A stretch of 64,000 nt of DNA from Neorhizobium sp. SOG26 (GCF_003491345.1 NZ_CP025513.1:609501-673500), one strand, 5' to 3'. Positions 27,317-36,860 are shown, counted from the first letter of the stretch. Notes: generated from the letters alone by a model not told the origin. Program-made: numbers and translations.

Positions 27317-28173
27317 GCACCGCCGAGACCTACTACGATCGGAAAGGCCTGCTGCAGACGCTCGGCCGTGACGGACTGATCCAGATCATCCTGATCCTCA
27401 ACACGATCGTGATGCTCGGGCCGCTGGTGATCATGTTCTTTGCGGCGTTCAAGACGAACGCGCAGATCTTCCAGTCGCCGTTCTCTTTCCCGGACTTCAC
27501 GAATGTCACGAATATCGTGAAGATCTGGACGCAGACGAACTTCCTTCGTTACCTCCTGAACTCGGTCATCGTCACTGGATCCTCCATCGTCATCATCCTG
27601 ACGCTCGGTACAATGGCAGCCTATGCCATCGCGCGTTACCGCTTTCGCGGTTCAGGCTTCGTGTTGATGTTCTTCGTGGCTGGGCTGACCTTGCCCCTGA
27701 AGCTTGCGATTATCCCTCTCTTCATCCTTATGCGCGACCTCGGCATCCTGAACACGCAGTTGTCGCTTATCGTCATCTACGTGGCGATGGGCCTGCCGAC
27801 GACCGTCTTCATCATGACTGGCTTTATCCGGACGCTGCCGAACGAACTGGAAGACGCAGCGCGAATGGATGGGGCCAGCGAGCCGCGTATCATGTGGTCG
27901 GTCATGTTGCCGCTGGTGCGTCCAGCGCTGGTGATCTCGGGCATCCAGAACCTGGTGCCGATCTGGAACGACTTCTTCTTCCCCCTGATCTTCATCCAGA
28001 AAGACAACCTCAAGACCCTGCCGCAGGGCCTGACCACCTTCATGGGAGAGTATACGACGGACTGGGGCGTGCTCTTCGCCGGTCTGATGCTGTCGTCTGC
28101 GCCGGTGATCATCATCTACATCATCCTGTCACGCCAGTTCATCAACGGCATGACGGCGGGCGCAGTCAAATAG
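27313..28173 (+). CDS. CUT1 ABC transporter permease (MalG type)
   Basis: A 286-aa partner permease with six predicted membrane segments and the EAA loop LPNELEDAARMDGASEPRIM. It overlaps the upstream permease by 4 bp (ATGA) and ends with the QFINGMTAGAVK motif typical of MalG-type subunits. Confidence 0.93.
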   Translation: MSTAETYYDRKGLLQTLGRDGLIQIILILNTIVMLGPLVIMFFAAFKTNAQIFQSPFSFPDFTNVTNIVKIWTQTNFLRYLLNSVIVTGSSIVIILTLGTMAAYAIARYRFRGSGFVLMFFVAGLTLPLKLAIIPLFILMRDLGILNTQLSLIVIYVAMGLPTTVFIMTGFIRTLPNELEDAARMDGASEPRIMWSVMLPLVRPALVISGIQNLVPIWNDFFFPLIFIQKDNLKTLPQGLTTFMGEYTTDWGVLFAGLMLSSAPVIIIYIILSRQFINGMTAGAVK

Positions 28174-28321
28174 ACGGCTTGCGGACGAGATCTAAACTCG
28201 GCAAAGAGTAGCGCCATCACGGTCGGCGGTCCCTCCCATCCAATGCAGCTCCACAACCGGTTCAGCACGTTTCGGGTTTGGCCGCGGTCAGGGAATTGCA
28301 TTGTCGATAAGAGGTCAACAG

Positions 28322-29716
28322 ATGGATCAGCTTCTTCCGGACCCAGCGCGGTCCTTGCTTGCGCAATTGCAGGAGAAGCTTGATCCTGCTGCGATCGTGC
28401 TCGATCCCTCGCTTCTCGATGCCTATGCCGCCGACGCGACGGACCGTGGTGCGGTGCCGCTGGCGGTCCTTCGCCCCAAGACGACCGAAGAGATCTCCAC
28501 CATCCTGCGTCTGGCAAACGATCTGCGGCAACCGATCGTCGTGCAGGGCGGCCGCACCGGTCTGTCCGGTGCCTCCCGGCCGCAGGCGGGTGAAATATCG
28601 CTATCGCTTGAGCGGATGAACGGGGTGGAGGCGATCGATCGGGCGGCACAGACCATGATTGCTGGCGCCGGAACCCCAATGCAGACCATTCAGCAGGCAG
28701 CCGAAGAGGCCAATCTCTATTTCGGCGTGGATATTGGCGCTCGCGGTTCTGCTACAGTCGGCGGCAATATCGGCACCAATGCCGGCGGCATCCGGGTGTT
28801 GCGATATGGCATGTACCGCGCGCAGGTGCTGGGCGTGGAAGCTGTTCTCGCAGACGGGACCATCGTATCGTCCCTAAAGGGGCTGGCGAAGGACAACTCC
28901 GGCTACGACCTTTCACCGCTTTTTATCGGCACCGAGGGCACGATTGGCGTCGTCACCCGCGCCTGCCTGAAGCTGCATCCGAAGCCGAAGATCGAGCGCA
29001 ACGCATTTGTGGCGCTGCCGTCGCTCGCTGCCGCACGGGAACTGCTGGCAAGGCTACGGGTGGAGCTTTCCGGCTTGCTCTCCGCCTTCGAGGTTATCTT
29101 CCCGAATGCCTACGAGAAGACCGTGCATTTCATGGGCATCCGACCTCCGGTTGAAATCGGCGCCGGGATGTATGCGATGATCGAGATCCAGGGTCAGTCT
29201 CCCGACCAGGATAACGAGCGCTTCGAAGCCTCCCTTGCGCAGGCGCTGGAGGATTGCCTGGCTACCGATGTTGTGCTCTCTAATTCCCTGCGCGATGCCG
29301 CAGCGTTTTGGGCCATCCGTGATGGCATCAACGACTTTCTGGATAGCGCCCACGTCCATACCAGCTTTGACATCTCCGTCCCGCTCCGGCGGATGGAGGA
29401 GTTCCTGGATGCCGTGAAGGGACCGATTGATGCGGTCGACCCGCAAAACCAGACCTATATCTTCGGGCACATGGGCGATGGAAACCTGCACTACTGCATG
29501 TCGACCATTGCCTATACGGCCGTGGCAGACATCATCTTTCGGGGCATTGCTAACGTCGGTGGCGGTGTGACTGCCGAACACGGCGTTGGCACGGACAAGA
29601 AACACTATCTCTCCTATGTCCGCAGCGCCGCCGAAATCGACGCGATGCGCCGGCTGAAACGGGCCTATGACCCGAACGGTATCCTCAATCCCGGCCGTGT
29701 CTTCGACCCGGCCTGA
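28322..29716 (+). CDS. FAD-binding oxidoreductase, GlcD/D-lactate dehydrogenase family
   Basis: A 464-aa flavoprotein with a PCMH-type FAD domain (VVQGGRTGLSGASRPQ near 74-89, then GGNIGTNAGGIRVLRYG) and a C-terminal GlcD oxidase domain ending EHGVGTDKKHYL and DPNGILNPGRVFDP. It oxidises a 2-hydroxy acid or a related compound. It lies 148 bp after the transporter and before the nucleoside hydrolase. The ATG at 28322 follows AGAGG. The substrate is unknown. Confidence 0.9.
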   Translation: MDQLLPDPARSLLAQLQEKLDPAAIVLDPSLLDAYAADATDRGAVPLAVLRPKTTEEISTILRLANDLRQPIVVQGGRTGLSGASRPQAGEISLSLERMNGVEAIDRAAQTMIAGAGTPMQTIQQAAEEANLYFGVDIGARGSATVGGNIGTNAGGIRVLRYGMYRAQVLGVEAVLADGTIVSSLKGLAKDNSGYDLSPLFIGTEGTIGVVTRACLKLHPKPKIERNAFVALPSLAAARELLARLRVELSGLLSAFEVIFPNAYEKTVHFMGIRPPVEIGAGMYAMIEIQGQSPDQDNERFEASLAQALEDCLATDVVLSNSLRDAAAFWAIRDGINDFLDSAHVHTSFDISVPLRRMEEFLDAVKGPIDAVDPQNQTYIFGHMGDGNLHYCMSTIAYTAVADIIFRGIANVGGGVTAEHGVGTDKKHYLSYVRSAAEIDAMRRLKRAYDPNGILNPGRVFDPA

Positions 29717-29726
29717 TAAGCGACAG

Positions 29727-29754
29727 GCGCAAAGTCCCGCACTGGACTCTGCGC
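29727..29754 (+). repeat. Hairpin between the FAD oxidase and nucleoside hydrolase genes
   Basis: GCGCAAAGTCC and GGACTCTGCGC pair at 10 of 11 positions around a 6-nt loop. No T-run follows. It may modulate read-through or message stability. Confidence 0.35.
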
Positions 29755-29819
29755 TCGTAGCTGGGGTAGGGATCAGCCCCACCACCAGCGCATTGCAGAC
29801 ATCACATAGAGTAAGCCTC

Positions 29820-30761
29820 ATGGTAGAAAAGATCATCATCGACACAGATCCGGGCCAGGATGATGCCTTGGCGATCCTTCTTGCGCTGGCTAGCCCGGAG
29901 CTTGAGGTGCTCGGCATCGTCGCGGCGGCCGGCAATGTGCCGCTGTCGTTGACCACCGTGAATATCCGCAAGGTCTGTGAACTCGCCGGGCGCTCCGACG
30001 TGAAGGTCTTTGCCGGCTGCAGCCAGCCGATGGCGGGTCCGCTGGTGACGGCGGAGTACGTCCATGGCGCAACTGGCATGGACGGCGCGGACCTGCCCGA
30101 CCCGACGATGCGGCTACAGGAGCAGCACGGCGTAGACTTCATCATCGACACCCTGATGCGGGAACCTGCCGGAACGGTGACGGTCTGCACCCTTGGCCCA
30201 ATGACCAACCTCGGGCAGGCCATCACCAAGGCGCCCGAGATCGCTACCCGCATCAAGCGGGTGGTCCTGATGGGCGGCGGTTGTTTCGAAGGGGGCAACA
30301 TCACCCCGGCCGCAGAGTTCAACATTTACGTTGATCCAGAGGCCGCTGCCGTTGTGTTCGCTTCCGGTGCGCCCATCGTCGTCATGCCGCTTGATGTCAC
30401 CCACAAGACCCTGACGACGCGTCCGCGGGTCGAAGCCTTTAAGGCGATCGGAGGGCAACTGGCTGAAGTGCTTGTCGGCTGGCTCGACTATTTCGAGCGC
30501 TTCGATGTTGCCAAATACGGCAGTGACGGCGGCCCGCTGCACGACCCGAACGTGATCGCTTACCTCTTGAAGCCGGAGCTTTATTCCGGCCGCCATTGCA
30601 ACGTGGAGATCGAGGTCAACTCGCCGCTCACCCGGGGCATGACCGTCACGGACTGGTGGGGCGTGACCGACAGGCCGAAGAACGCGACCTTCATACGTGA
30701 TGTGGACGCCGATGGTTTCTACGGACTTCTGACAGAACGTCTGTCGCGTCTTCGCCGCTAA
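29820..30761 (+). CDS. Inosine/uridine-preferring nucleoside hydrolase family
   Basis: Hydrolyses the N-glycosidic bond of nucleosides to ribose and base. The 313-aa protein has the calcium-binding signature DTDPGQDDA at residues 8-16, LGPMTNLGQAI, and the AAEFNIYVDPEAA loop of the IunH family. The ATG at 29820 is chosen because the domain begins immediately after it. It closes the transporter-oxidase unit and converges with psuG. Confidence 0.93.
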   Translation: MVEKIIIDTDPGQDDALAILLALASPELEVLGIVAAAGNVPLSLTTVNIRKVCELAGRSDVKVFAGCSQPMAGPLVTAEYVHGATGMDGADLPDPTMRLQEQHGVDFIIDTLMREPAGTVTVCTLGPMTNLGQAITKAPEIATRIKRVVLMGGGCFEGGNITPAAEFNIYVDPEAAAVVFASGAPIVVMPLDVTHKTLTTRPRVEAFKAIGGQLAEVLVGWLDYFERFDVAKYGSDGGPLHDPNVIAYLLKPELYSGRHCNVEIEVNSPLTRGMTVTDWWGVTDRPKNATFIRDVDADGFYGLLTERLSRLRR

Positions 30762-30768
30762 TGGTTCA

Positions 30769-30794
30769 GAGCGAGCCGACGGGTCGGCTCGCTC
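30769..30794. terminator. Terminator hairpin between the nucleoside hydrolase and psuG
   Basis: GAGCGAGCCGA-CGGG-TCGGCTCGCTC is a perfect 11-bp stem followed on the plus strand by GATTTCTTTC. It separates two convergent transcription units and could serve both. Confidence 0.7.
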
Positions 30795-30812
30795 GATTTC
30801 TTTCGGTCGTGA

Positions 30813-31742
30813 TCAGCGGTCGGATTTCTTCATCGCGGCGTAGGCCACCGCCATCTGTGCAGCCAAACGGGCGTTATTTTTCACCAGTTCGATATTGGCC
30901 TTGAGGCTTTCGCCATTTGAAAGCTCGTTGATGCGCGCCAGCAGGAAGGGCGTCAGCTCCTTGCGGCCGATGCCTTTTTCATCAGCCTCGCGGACTGCAT
31001 CAGCAATCGTGCCGTCGATGAACTCATGCGTCAGAGCCGCAGATTCAGGGATCGGGTTGGCGATCATCAAACCGGTGCCGGTGCCAAGCTTGTGGTGCAG
31101 GTGCATGGCCTGCGCGATCTCTTCCGGCGTGTCGAGGCGGTGGTCGGCCTTGTAGCCACTCTCGCGCGTGAAGAAGGCGGGAAAGTCTTCGGTGCCGTAA
31201 GCGATCACCGGCACCCGCTGCGTTTCCAGATATTCGAGCGTCTTGGCGATATCGAGGATCGACTTCACGCCGGCGCAGACGACGGCGGTCTTGGTGCGGC
31301 CGAGTTCCGTCAGGTCCGCAGAGATATCGAATGTCTGTTCAGCGCCGCGGTGTACGCCACCGACGCCGCCGGTTGCAAAAATGTCGATGCCCGCAAGATC
31401 GGCAAGCAGCATCGTGGCGGAAACCGTCGTACCCGCCGACTGCTTCTTGACCATCGCGACGGCAATGTCGCGACCGGACGCCTTCACGACGTTCTTGGCT
31501 TGCGCCAGTTCGTCCAGTTCATGGCGCTCGAGGCCGACGCGCAGTTCACCATTGATGACCGCAATGGTCGCCGGCACGGCGCCATTTTCACGAATGACGG
31601 CTTCGACGCCCAGCGCGGTCTCCAGGTTTGCCGGATAGGGCATCCCGTGGGTGATGATCGTTGATTCCAGAGCGACAACAGGGCTGCCGCTTGCAACGGC
31701 ATCGGCAACTTCGCGGCTCAGCTTGGGTTTCAGAAGGGTCAT
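30813..31742 (-). CDS. psuG: Pseudouridine-5'-phosphate glycosidase
   Basis: PsuG splits pseudouridine 5'-phosphate to uracil and ribose 5-phosphate. The 309-aa protein has the family motif ALESTIITHGMPYP with Glu26, the NVVKASGRDIAVAM and SAGTTVSATM blocks, FATGGVGGVHRGAE and the CAGVKSILD lysine segment. It follows the kinase gene on the same strand with a 31-bp gap, so the two act in sequence. An AAGGAATAGG ribosome-binding site precedes the ATG. Confidence 0.95.
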   Translation of the reverse strand: MTLLKPKLSREVADAVASGSPVVALESTIITHGMPYPANLETALGVEAVIRENGAVPATIAVINGELRVGLERHELDELAQAKNVVKASGRDIAVAMVKKQSAGTTVSATMLLADLAGIDIFATGGVGGVHRGAEQTFDISADLTELGRTKTAVVCAGVKSILDIAKTLEYLETQRVPVIAYGTEDFPAFFTRESGYKADHRLDTPEEIAQAMHLHHKLGTGTGLMIANPIPESAALTHEFIDGTIADAVREADEKGIGRKELTPFLLARINELSNGESLKANIELVKNNARLAAQMAVAYAAMKKSDR

Positions 31743-31773
31743 CTGCCTATTCCTTGATGTTGTTGCGGCCCAG

Positions 31774-32883
31774 TCAGCCGACGAGACGGTGCATATTGGC
31801 CTGCAGGAAGTGTTCGGAAAGTTCGGTATGGACGCTGCCGTGACTTTCGGTGGTGAGCGTGCCGAGGAGGGAGCCTGTGCGGGCGGCCTGATAGATGTCG
31901 TCCCCTTGGAGGATGCGGTGGAGCGTCCCGGCGATCATGGCGTCACCCGCGCCGGTCATGTCCACCGGTGTGGCTTGAACGGCGGGGAAGCTTCGCACGC
32001 CCTCCTTGCCGGCAACAGCGATACCGCGAGCCCCGACCGTGACGACCGCCTCTTCAGCGCCTGCCGCTTGCAATGCCAAGGCCGCTTCTTCCGGGTCAGT
32101 GATCGCATCGCCCGCGCCACGCCGCAAGACGGCATTGGCCTCGTCGATGTTCATGAACAGAAGGTCGATACCGCTCAGATTCTCGGGGAGGCGGGTAGCC
32201 TTCGGTGTCGACACGGCGTCGATGGCCAGTTTGAAGCGCGAGCTCTTGCGTTTCGCGATGATGGCGGCAAGCGTCTCGGCAGGCGGATTCGTATCACTGA
32301 AGACCCAGTTCGCGGCGGCGAGGTGCGGCCAGATGCGGTCAAAATGCGCCGGCAGCAGAAGGTCGAAGATGCCCATGTCGGCGATGCCGAGCACGAGGTC
32401 ACCCCTCATGTCGAGGATCGCTACATATTCGGCGGTGGACCGGTCCTTGGAGGTGACAACCTGGCTTACATCGATGCCGCGGTCGCGCATGTATTTCAGC
32501 AGCGCGTGCCCGCCATCATCGTCACCAACAATTGAAACGAAGCTCGTCGTGGTGCCAAGCAGGGCGAGGTTCTCGGCGACGTTGCGCGCCACGCCACCCA
32601 TCGAACGGACGCTGTCTGCGGGATTGGACGTCTCGAATACAATATCCGCTTTGGCGCGATATTTCCGGTCCAGCACCGCGCCGCCAATGCACACCGCTCG
32701 GGCATCCGTCGGCACGACGTAGCCTCGGCCAAGGATGTAGCCCTTCTGCATGAGTTGCACGATATGAGCCGCAACCGTCGATCGGGCTACATTCAGTTGG
32801 TCAGCAATCTCCTGCTGACCCGCAAAGGGATTGTCTCTGATGATCGCGAGGACGGCAGCCTCTTGAGGAGAAAGGTCTTCCAA
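31774..32883 (-). CDS. psuK: PfkB-family kinase with N-terminal helix-turn-helix, probable pseudouridine kinase
   Basis: The 369-aa protein joins a winged HTH (about 4-55; SPQEAAVLAIIRDNPFAGQQ and EIADQLNVARSTVAAHIVQL) to a PfkB kinase (about 62-365) with a ribose-type GG segment (SMGGVARNVAENLALLG) and the signature DMTGAGD, catalytic Asp314. This architecture matches YeiI-type kinases. With PsuG next to it, it probably phosphorylates pseudouridine. The start is a TTG at 32883, since no in-frame ATG occurs before residue 45 and the HTH begins at once. The HTH suggests that it also regulates transcription, perhaps at the palindrome just upstream. Confidence 0.85.
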   Translation of the reverse strand: MEDLSPQEAAVLAIIRDNPFAGQQEIADQLNVARSTVAAHIVQLMQKGYILGRGYVVPTDARAVCIGGAVLDRKYRAKADIVFETSNPADSVRSMGGVARNVAENLALLGTTTSFVSIVGDDDGGHALLKYMRDRGIDVSQVVTSKDRSTAEYVAILDMRGDLVLGIADMGIFDLLLPAHFDRIWPHLAAANWVFSDTNPPAETLAAIIAKRKSSRFKLAIDAVSTPKATRLPENLSGIDLLFMNIDEANAVLRRGAGDAITDPEEAALALQAAGAEEAVVTVGARGIAVAGKEGVRSFPAVQATPVDMTGAGDAMIAGTLHRILQGDDIYQAARTGSLLGTLTTESHGSVHTELSEHFLQANMHRLVG

Positions 32884-32916
32884 TGACGGGCACTCTTTGA
32901 ACTGCCACCGTCATGG

Positions 32917-32948
32917 ACAACATTTGTTTTGATGTCAACAAATGTTGT
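32917..32948. promoter_or_regulatory. 12-bp inverted repeat operator candidate of psuK-psuG
   Basis: ACAACATTTGTT and AACAAATGTTGT are perfect inverted arms separated by 8 bp. A TTGACA box (minus strand, 32938-32933) lies in the centre. The site is 34 bp upstream of the psuK start and after the rhaU stop. It is much larger than chance and is a good candidate binding site for the HTH domain of the kinase or another repressor. Confidence 0.65.
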
Positions 32949-32961
32949 AAGTTGTGGCCGC

Positions 32962-33282
32962 TTAAGGTAGATGAAAGACGGGCACAAGATCCTTGGCTAC
33001 TGGGGAGCCATCCGGGTTGGTCTCCATGATGTCGCCCATATGCGCCCACCACTTCTTCATCACCGGGTGCTCTGGCAGGCTCCCCATGCCGTGGTCAGCG
33101 GGCCGGCTCAGGATGGCGAACAGTATGTTGGACTCCGGATCGAGGTAGATCGAATAGTCGCTGACGCCGGCGCCGTGGAGCAGATCCACCAGTTCCGGCC
33201 AGATTTCATCATGTCGCCTGCGATACTCCGCCTCCATGCCAGGATTGAGCTTCATCTTGAAAGCGTATTTCTCTGTGGCCAT
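32962..33282 (-). CDS. rhaU: L-rhamnose mutarotase
   Basis: RhaU interconverts alpha and beta anomers of L-rhamnose. The 106-aa protein has the family core [36 protein letters not shown] and [15 protein letters not shown]. The ATG at 33280-33282 overlaps the stop of rhaQ (ATGA), so an upstream TTG is not needed. It is the last rha gene in this direction; the usual next gene, rhaK, is missing. Confidence 0.94.
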   Translation of the reverse strand: MATEKYAFKMKLNPGMEAEYRRRHDEIWPELVDLLHGAGVSDYSIYLDPESNILFAILSRPADHGMGSLPEHPVMKKWWAHMGDIMETNPDGSPVAKDLVPVFHLP

Positions 33283-34280
33283 CAACGCATCTCCCGGATA
33301 CGGCGGACAATGATCGGCACGGCGATCGTGATGATCAGCAGCAGGCCGACAAAAATGGACATCACGATCCCCGGCACGTTGAGAAGCCCAAGGCCGAAGG
33401 TCACGAGCCCCATGACGAAGGCGGCGATAACCACGCCACCAATCGTGCCCGCGCCGCCCAGGATGGAGACGCCGCCAAGCACCACCATGGTGACGACTTC
33501 GAGCTCCCAGCCTTGCGCAATTGACGGGCGCGTCGACCCGAGACGAGAGGTGAGGCAGACGGCTGCGACACCGGACATCAGGCCCGTGAGCAGGAAGAGA
33601 ATGAACTTCACGCGCTCGACCGGGATGCCGGAAAACCGTGCAGCGAACTCGTTATTGCCGATAACGAAGACCTGGCGGCCGAAGTTGGTGGCATGCAGCA
33701 GTATCGCGAAGAGGACGGCCAGCACCCCGAACAGGACAAACTCGAAGGAGAGCACCCAGGCGACATAACCCTGCCCGAAGAAGGCGAAGCTTTCAGGGTA
33801 CTTGCCATAGGCCTGGTCACCCAGCACGATATAGGAGATGCCGCGGAAGAGGCTCATCGTGCCGATGGTGACCACGATCGAGGGGAGCCTCAGGCCTGAG
33901 ACGAGCAGCCCGTTCACCGCGCCGCAGCCCAGACCGACACCCAGACCGATCGCCACAAGGCCTGGGGTGCCGATGCCGATCTGAGCGGCTGCACCCATGG
34001 CCGTCGATGCCAGCGCGATGATCGCTGCAACGGACAGGTCGATCTCGCCGGAGATCACCAGCATCGCCATCGCGAAAGCGATCATGGCTTTCTCAGTGAA
34101 ATTGAACGTTGCGTCTGACAAGTTCCAGGCGTTCAGGAAGTATGGGGAGGCGAGTGCGTTGAAGATGAAGATCAGCACCGCCACGCCGAACAGCAGAACC
34201 TCCCAGCTGGCAAGAAGACGAGAGGTTCTGTTTCCGAGCCGATCGGGAATGACGCGTTTGGTGGAAACCGCTTCGTTCAT
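33282..34280 (-). CDS. rhaQ: L-rhamnose ABC transporter permease RhaQ
   Basis: A 332-aa CUT2-type permease with about ten membrane segments, [16 protein letters not shown] and [18 protein letters not shown] motifs and the [20 protein letters not shown] loop. It overlaps rhaP by 4 bp and rhaU by 1-4 bp, so the three are translationally coupled. The substrate is assigned from the operon. Confidence 0.92.
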   Translation of the reverse strand: MNEAVSTKRVIPDRLGNRTSRLLASWEVLLFGVAVLIFIFNALASPYFLNAWNLSDATFNFTEKAMIAFAMAMLVISGEIDLSVAAIIALASTAMGAAAQIGIGTPGLVAIGLGVGLGCGAVNGLLVSGLRLPSIVVTIGTMSLFRGISYIVLGDQAYGKYPESFAFFGQGYVAWVLSFEFVLFGVLAVLFAILLHATNFGRQVFVIGNNEFAARFSGIPVERVKFILFLLTGLMSGVAAVCLTSRLGSTRPSIAQGWELEVVTMVVLGGVSILGGAGTIGGVVIAAFVMGLVTFGLGLLNVPGIVMSIFVGLLLIITIAVPIIVRRIREMR

Positions 34281-35266
34281 GGGGACACCTCCGGTGCCGC
34301 TCGGTCACGTAGAATGATGCGGCCGACCTTGCGTTCGGCACGCGCATTGAAGACGACTGCGAGTACGATCACGACGCCGGAGATCGCCATCTGCGCGAAT
34401 GGCGAGATGCCGATAACCGGGAGCGCGTTCTTGATGATACCGAGGAAAAGAGCGCCAAGCAGGGCGCCCGCAACAGAGCCGACGCCCCCGGCAATCGATA
34501 TGCCCCCGATGACGCAAGCGGCTACAGTATCCAGCTCGAAGCCGATGGCCACGTCGACATAGGCGACGGCGTAGCGGGAAACCCAAAGGTAACCGCACAG
34601 CCCCGCCAGCGCTCCCGAGAGCATGAAGGCGAAGAACCGTGTCTTGCCGGTGTCGATCCCAGCATAAACGGCCGCCGTCGGATTGCCGCCAGAGGCGTAA
34701 GCCGCGCGGCCGAAGGGCAGCCGTGTCATCACGAACCAGGCGCCGACCACGATGATGATCGCAACCCAGGACAGGATGGGCAGGCCAAGCACCGGCAAGC
34801 GCGGAGCGTTGAGGAAGGATTGTGTCATCTGGTGCGCGTTCACCCAGCCACCGCCTGAAAGCACGAAGGCCATGCCGCGATAGATCGTGAGGGTCCCGAG
34901 CGTGACGACGATCGGCGGAATCTGCAGCGCCCAGATAAGGTAGCCGTTGATCGCACCCAGGAAGGCGCCGATGCCGATCGCCATGACGATGAGCAGAGCT
35001 AGCGGTACGTCCGGGTAAGCAGCATTGGTCATCGCAACGGCCATGCCGGTAAAGGCGAGGTTGGCTGCGACTGAGAGGTCAATCGATTTTGTCAGGATCA
35101 CGGTCATCTGGCCGAGCGCCAGGATGATCAGGATCGACGTGTCGTTGAAGATGTTGGCGAGATTGCCCGGCGCGGCAAAACCGGGTGCCCGGGTGGCGAA
35201 GCCTGCAATCATGATCGCGATGATCATGACAAGCAGGGATTCCCTGTTTCTGAGCAGCTTTTTCAT
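34277..35266 (-). CDS. rhaP: L-rhamnose ABC transporter permease RhaP
   Basis: A 329-aa CUT2-type permease with about ten membrane segments, TKSIDLSVAANLAFTGMAVA and VTLGTLTIYRGMAFVLSGGG motifs and ACVIGGISIAGGVGSVAGAL. It pairs with RhaQ. It follows rhaT after 9 bp. Confidence 0.92.
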   Translation of the reverse strand: MKKLLRNRESLLVMIIAIMIAGFATRAPGFAAPGNLANIFNDTSILIILALGQMTVILTKSIDLSVAANLAFTGMAVAMTNAAYPDVPLALLIVMAIGIGAFLGAINGYLIWALQIPPIVVTLGTLTIYRGMAFVLSGGGWVNAHQMTQSFLNAPRLPVLGLPILSWVAIIIVVGAWFVMTRLPFGRAAYASGGNPTAAVYAGIDTGKTRFFAFMLSGALAGLCGYLWVSRYAVAYVDVAIGFELDTVAACVIGGISIAGGVGSVAGALLGALFLGIIKNALPVIGISPFAQMAISGVVIVLAVVFNARAERKVGRIILRDRAAPEVSP

Positions 35267-35275
35267 GATGTGGCC

Positions 35276-36820
35276 TCACGCATTGCCGGTCGCCGCTCGC
35301 ACAAGTGTTTCCGCCGTCGCCTGCTCGCGCCCGAACATGCCGGCGATCAGGCCTTCGCGCATCACCATCACCCGATCGGACATGCCGAGGATCTCCGGAA
35401 GCTCGGAGGACACCATGATGATCGACAAGCCTTCTGAGGCGAGCTCACTGATGAACCCGTGAACCGCCGCCTTCGAGCCGATGTCGATGCCTTTGGTCGG
35501 CTCATCGAGAATGATGACCTTCGGCTGGGTGGCCAGCCATTTGCCGATCACCACCTTCTGCTGATTGCCGCCGGAAAGCGTGCCGACAGGCACGGAAAGC
35601 GCAGCCGCGCGCAGATCAAGCCGCTCGGCGTATCTTCGCGAGAGCGCCAGCTCGTTTGCAGCCTTCAGGAAGCCGCCGCGCGAGGTGCGGGAAAGCGAGG
35701 GAAGCGACATGTTCTGGAAGATCGGCATCGGCAGTGCCAGTCCGTGGCGACCACGCTCCTCAGGGACATACACGATGCCGGCGCGAATCGCGTCTCCCGA
35801 CGAGCTGATCTGAAGCGGCCTGCCTTCGAGCGTGAGGGTGCCGCCGGAGGGACGTGTGACCCCGAAGAGTGCCTGGCAAAGCTCCGAACGGCCTGCGCCG
35901 ATCAGGCCGTAGATGCCGAGAATTTCGCCCCGGCGAAGCTCGAAGGAAATGTTATGGAATTCCGTCGGATGCGAAAAACCTTGTACCTGGAGCACCGGCG
36001 CCCCGATCTCGACCTTGGTCTTCGGGAAAACATCCTTGACGTCGCGCCCGACCATCAGCCGGACAATCTCGTGCTGGCTCGTGTCCCGCAGCTTTCCATG
36101 GCCGACCGCGCGTCCGTCACGGAACACGACGAAGTTCTCTGCGATCTCATAGACCTCGTCAAACTTGTGGCTGATGAACAGGATCGCCTTGCCTTGGCGC
36201 TTCAAGCCCTCGATGATGCGGAAGAGGTCGTCGATTTCCTTGCGGGAAAGGGCGGCGGTTGGTTCATCCATGATGACGATGCGCGCTTCCACCGACAATG
36301 CCCGGGCAATCGCCACGAGATGCCGCTGGGCGATCGAGAGATCGCGCAGGCGGATTGTCGGGTCGATGTCGCTTTCGAGCGCCCGCAGCAGGTCCCGCGA
36401 CCGCTTGTTGATCGCGCTCCAGTCGATCATGCCAAACCGTGTGCGAGGCGCATGGCCGATAAAGATGTTCTCGGCGACGGTGAGGTCGTCGAAGAGCACG
36501 GTTTCCTGGTGAATAGCGGTCACACCGGCATCAATGGCCGCCTGGGCGGCACTGAAGACGACCGGCTGCCCGTCAACCAGGATTTCGCCCTCGTTGGGGC
36601 GGTAGATGCCGGTCAGGATCTTCACCAGAGTCGATTTGCCGGCGCCGTTTTCACCGATGAGCGCCGTGACTTGGCCCGGGTAGAGCTTGATATCTACCTG
36701 ATCCAGCGCCTTAACCCCGGGGAAGATCTGGCTGATACCGCGCATCTCCAGGAGCGGCGCAGTTTCGACCAGCGGTGCCGGGCGAGGAGGGCTATCCTGG
36801 ACTTGGGTAACGCCGTTCAT
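35276..36820 (-). CDS. rhaT: L-rhamnose ABC transporter ATPase RhaT
   Basis: A fused double ATPase of the CUT2 (ribose) type, about 514 aa. The first domain has an intact Walker A GENGAGKSTLV and the second a degenerate GLIGAGRSELC, with signature LSGGNQQKVVIGKWL in the second half; this asymmetry is normal for the family. The ATG at 36820 or 36823 is chosen because a longer frame reads into the repeat element upstream. It energises RhaP and RhaQ. Confidence 0.92.
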   Translation of the reverse strand: MNGVTQVQDSPPRPAPLVETAPLLEMRGISQIFPGVKALDQVDIKLYPGQVTALIGENGAGKSTLVKILTGIYRPNEGEILVDGQPVVFSAAQAAIDAGVTAIHQETVLFDDLTVAENIFIGHAPRTRFGMIDWSAINKRSRDLLRALESDIDPTIRLRDLSIAQRHLVAIARALSVEARIVIMDEPTAALSRKEIDDLFRIIEGLKRQGKAILFISHKFDEVYEIAENFVVFRDGRAVGHGKLRDTSQHEIVRLMVGRDVKDVFPKTKVEIGAPVLQVQGFSHPTEFHNISFELRRGEILGIYGLIGAGRSELCQALFGVTRPSGGTLTLEGRPLQISSSGDAIRAGIVYVPEERGRHGLALPMPIFQNMSLPSLSRTSRGGFLKAANELALSRRYAERLDLRAAALSVPVGTLSGGNQQKVVIGKWLATQPKVIILDEPTKGIDIGSKAAVHGFISELASEGLSIIMVSSELPEILGMSDRVMVMREGLIAGMFGREQATAETLVRAATGNA

Positions 36821-36860
36821 CATGCGTGGCCGTTGTTCTCGCTGCCGCAACTTCAGACGT

